6,843 nucleotides of DNA from an uncultured Actinomycetes bacterium (lineage in GTDB: Bacteria > Actinomycetota > Actinomycetes > S36-B12): assembly GCA_937876275.1 (NCBI GenBank), contig CALFIA010000364.1, positions 1 to 6,843 on the forward strand. The letters run 5' to 3'. Shown one piece after another: positions 5,316 to 6,843 of the stretch (positions within the stretch are counted from its first letter, which is position 1; every line of letters starts with the position of its first letter). A program made the position numbers and the translations under genes. Under the pieces are notes generated by a model, which searched no databases, was not told the DNA's origin, and worked only from the letters and a program-made list of their open reading frames with translations.

Positions 5316-6107
5316 CTAGCGGTGCTCGACCGACTTTCCGCCGTCGCGGCCGCCGCCGATCAAGATGTTCTGGCCGGTCACCCAGCCCGCGGCCGGGGAG
5401 GCGAGGTAGAGCACGCCCGCCGCCATGTCTTCGGGTGTTCCCATTCGGCCGAGCGGCACGGTTGCGGCGAGCTTGGGCATGTCAGCGTCGGTGAACTGCA
5501 GCACTCGGTAGAACGACTCGGTCGGCACCATGCCGGGCGAAATCGCGTTCACGCGAATACCGGCTGACGCCAACTCGGCTGCCATCGTCTGAGTGAGATT
5601 GAGCAGCGCGGCCTTGGAGGCTGCGTACGCAGCAGTGTTCGGGGCTGCACGCATGCCGGCGCCTGATGAGATGTTCACGATCGCGCCGCCATTGGGCATG
5701 CGCAGCGCTGCCTCACGCGAACCAGCAGCTGCCGCAATCAAATTGAGTTCGAGCATGTCGCGCATCTGCTCATCAGTGGTCACGGTCATCGGCTGCACGT
5801 GAGCATCGTCAGTGCCACCCGCGTTGTTGATCCAGATATCGAGGCGGCCGTATTCGGCAATCGCTGCCTCGGCGAGCTCCTTGGGCATTCCCGGCTTCTT
5901 GAGGTCACCAGGCATCTCGAGAGCGCGGCGCCCGAGGGCGCGCACTTCTGCGGCGACCGCTGCAACCTCCTCGGCACGGCGCGAGGTGATGACGACGTCA
6001 GCGCCCGCCTCGGCTAGGGCGATGGTGATGGCGCGGCCTATGCCGCGGCCGGAGCCGGTGATGACGGCCACCTGGCCGTCGACGCGGAAGAGATCGAGAA
6101 TCGACAT
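5316..6107 (-). CDS. Short-chain dehydrogenase/reductase (classical SDR)
   Basis: A 263-residue NAD(P)-dependent oxidoreductase with the full classical SDR set: the cofactor motif TGSGRGIG (17-24), D68 in GDL, NNAG (94-97), N122, the catalytic Ser in NISSG (147-148), YAASK with Y161 and K165, and the ISPG motif after RVNA. SRR (42-44) after the second strand suggests a preference for NADP(H). The length is typical. The ATG at 6107 is chosen because it begins MSILDLFRVDGQVAVITG directly before the Rossmann fold; the farther in-frame start (6134) is a TTG. No Shine-Dalgarno precedes the ATG, but GATACT ends 6 nt upstream, so the mRNA could be leaderless. The substrate is unknown; the divergently encoded flavoprotein hints at a shared catabolic route such as steroid-like ring oxidation, as inference. 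Confidence 0.92.
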   Translation of the reverse strand: MSILDLFRVDGQVAVITGSGRGIGRAITIALAEAGADVVITSRRAEEVAAVAAEVRALGRRALEMPGDLKKPGMPKELAEAAIAEYGRLDIWINNAGGTDDAHVQPMTVTTDEQMRDMLELNLIAAAAGSREAALRMPNGGAIVNISSGAGMRAAPNTAAYAASKAALLNLTQTMAAELASAGIRVNAISPGMVPTESFYRVLQFTDADMPKLAATVPLGRMGTPEDMAAGVLYLASPAAGWVTGQNILIGGGRDGGKSVEHR

Positions 6108-6216
6108 GGCGGGAGTATCGCAGGAGGTGCTCAAGGCCGCATGAATTCATCTAGACAACTCGAGAATTCCCGGCCGCCTGCGCAGTAAGTTGAGAAACCC
6201 CGAGTGAAGGACCCTC
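6108..6216. promoter_or_regulatory. Divergent intergenic/promoter region between SDR and flavoprotein
   Basis: This 109-bp spacer must carry the promoters of both divergent genes. On the minus strand GATACT (6119-6114) lies 6 nt before the SDR ATG, a leaderless-type -10 candidate. On the plus strand TAAGTT (6185-6190) is a weak -10 candidate for the flavoprotein; no good -35 was found for either. Between them, 6141-6176 is packed with palindromes: ATGAATTCAT (6141-6150), TCTAGA (6150-6155), CTCGAG (6159-6164), GAATTC (6164-6169) and CGGCCG (6171-6176). They may include a repressor operator, but no known operator consensus was recognised. Confidence 0.4.
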
Positions 6217-6843
6217 ATGAGCATCGTCGAGCCCCCCGTCAACGTCGCTGATGTGCCCGCCTGGGAACGCACCGCCGAATTCGTGGTGATCGGTCTCGGT
6301 ATCGCCGGTTCCTCCGCAGCCCTCGAGGCACAAGAGCTCGGCATCAACGTCCTGGTCATCGAGCGCGCCAGCGGTGGCGGTGGCGCAAGCGCCCTTTCCC
6401 AGGGCATCTTCTACTTCGGCGGCGGCACTGCACTTCAAAAGGCCGTCGGCTACGACGAGAGCGTCGAGAACTACCGCGCCTTCATGGAAGCGATGATCAC
6501 CTCCCCCGATATCGAAAAGCTCGACGCCTACATCGATGAGAGTGTCGAGGCATTCGACTGGCTCGAGTCACAGGGAGTGCCGTTCAAGCGCGAGGCCTAC
6601 AAGGAGAAGGCGGTCTACATCCGCTCCGGTGAAGGCCTGCTCAGCACATGCAATGAGAAGGTCTGGCCATTCCGCGACATCGCGAAGCCCGTAATGCGCG
6701 GTCATCAGGTGTCAGGCCAGGGTGAGATCAGCGGTGGCTCCGTGGCAATGAACGCGGTGCTCGCCACGGTCAAAGAGCGCGCCGTTCCCGTCATCTATGA
6801 CGCGGCTGTTACGGCATTGGTCACCGACGGCGACCGAGTGGTC
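6217..6843 (+). CDS. FAD-dependent oxidoreductase, fumarate reductase/3-ketosteroid dehydrogenase-like (partial, 3' end outside window)
   Basis: The frame is open to the last base, giving the first 209 residues. After a short leader, residues 22-38 contain the dinucleotide-binding motif GLGIAG (26-31) followed by SSAALEA, with E49 at the end of the second strand to bind the FAD ribose. GGGGASALSQG and FGGGTALQKAVGYDES follow, which is the pattern of the FAD_binding_2 family that includes fumarate reductase flavoproteins and 3-ketosteroid delta-1 dehydrogenases. GGGTALQ...GYDESVENYRAF leans towards the KstD-like group, but the catalytic C-terminal half is missing, so the substrate cannot be assigned. 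GAAGGA at 6206-6211, 5 nt before the ATG, supports the start. No signal peptide is visible, so it is probably cytosolic. It is transcribed divergently from the SDR and may share its regulation. Confidence 0.85.
   Translation, partial: MSIVEPPVNVADVPAWERTAEFVVIGLGIAGSSAALEAQELGINVLVIERASGGGGASALSQGIFYFGGGTALQKAVGYDESVENYRAFMEAMITSPDIEKLDAYIDESVEAFDWLESQGVPFKREAYKEKAVYIRSGEGLLSTCNEKVWPFRDIAKPVMRGHQVSGQGEISGGSVAMNAVLATVKERAVPVIYDAAVTALVTDGDRVV

Noticed and set aside
6108..6134. TTG start at 6134 for the SDR
   Set aside because: TTG is rare, the nine added residues do not match the SDR fold, and the ATG at 6107 starts just before the conserved first strand.

Overview
The window looks like chromosomal DNA from a moderately GC-rich actinobacterium (Actinomycetota). 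The grounds are a pseudo-LPxTG surface protein cassette with a class E/F-like sortase, a long-form ArgG, GTG starts, compact operons and a possible leaderless promoter. I cannot place it at genus level from sequence alone.

Left part (1-2511, + strand): a cell-surface cassette. The end of one wall- or membrane-anchored protein (1-392) is followed by a strong hairpin (437-471). Next comes a complete paralogous surface protein (667-1824; signal peptide, divergent four-cysteine domain, Pro/Thr/Val/Ala stalk, C-terminal anchor). A sortase-family transpeptidase follows 15 nt later (1840-2511). The two surface proteins share nearly the same end: a VPGPTVTVTA/PVAVAP stalk, the motif [I/V]Px-AVNAG-[D/E]G, a hydrophobic segment and an STRRRST tail. 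This is the layout of a sortase with dedicated substrates, but no LPxTG or LAxTG motif is present, so AVNAG is the best candidate recognition site.

Right part (2480-6107, - strand): four tightly packed genes read leftward: a short-chain dehydrogenase/reductase (6107 to 5316), a PAP2-type membrane phosphatase or phosphotransferase (5280 to 4411), argininosuccinate synthase ArgG (4401 to 2980) and a small MEKHLA/PAS-like domain protein (2938 to 2480). The PAP2 to argG junction is only 9 nt. It forms a small hairpin whose loop begins with the PAP2 stop codon and whose 3' arm abuts the argG GTG start, which suggests translational coupling. The MEKHLA gene converges on the sortase gene and overlaps it by 32 bp; a cUUCGg tetraloop hairpin lies inside the overlap.

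Far right (6217-6843, + strand): the N-terminal 209 residues of an FAD-dependent fumarate reductase/3-ketosteroid dehydrogenase-like flavoprotein, transcribed divergently from the SDR across a 109-bp spacer rich in six-base palindromes. SDR and flavoprotein may belong to one catabolic (for example steroid-like) pathway; that is inference. No RNA genes, IS elements or CRISPR arrays were seen.
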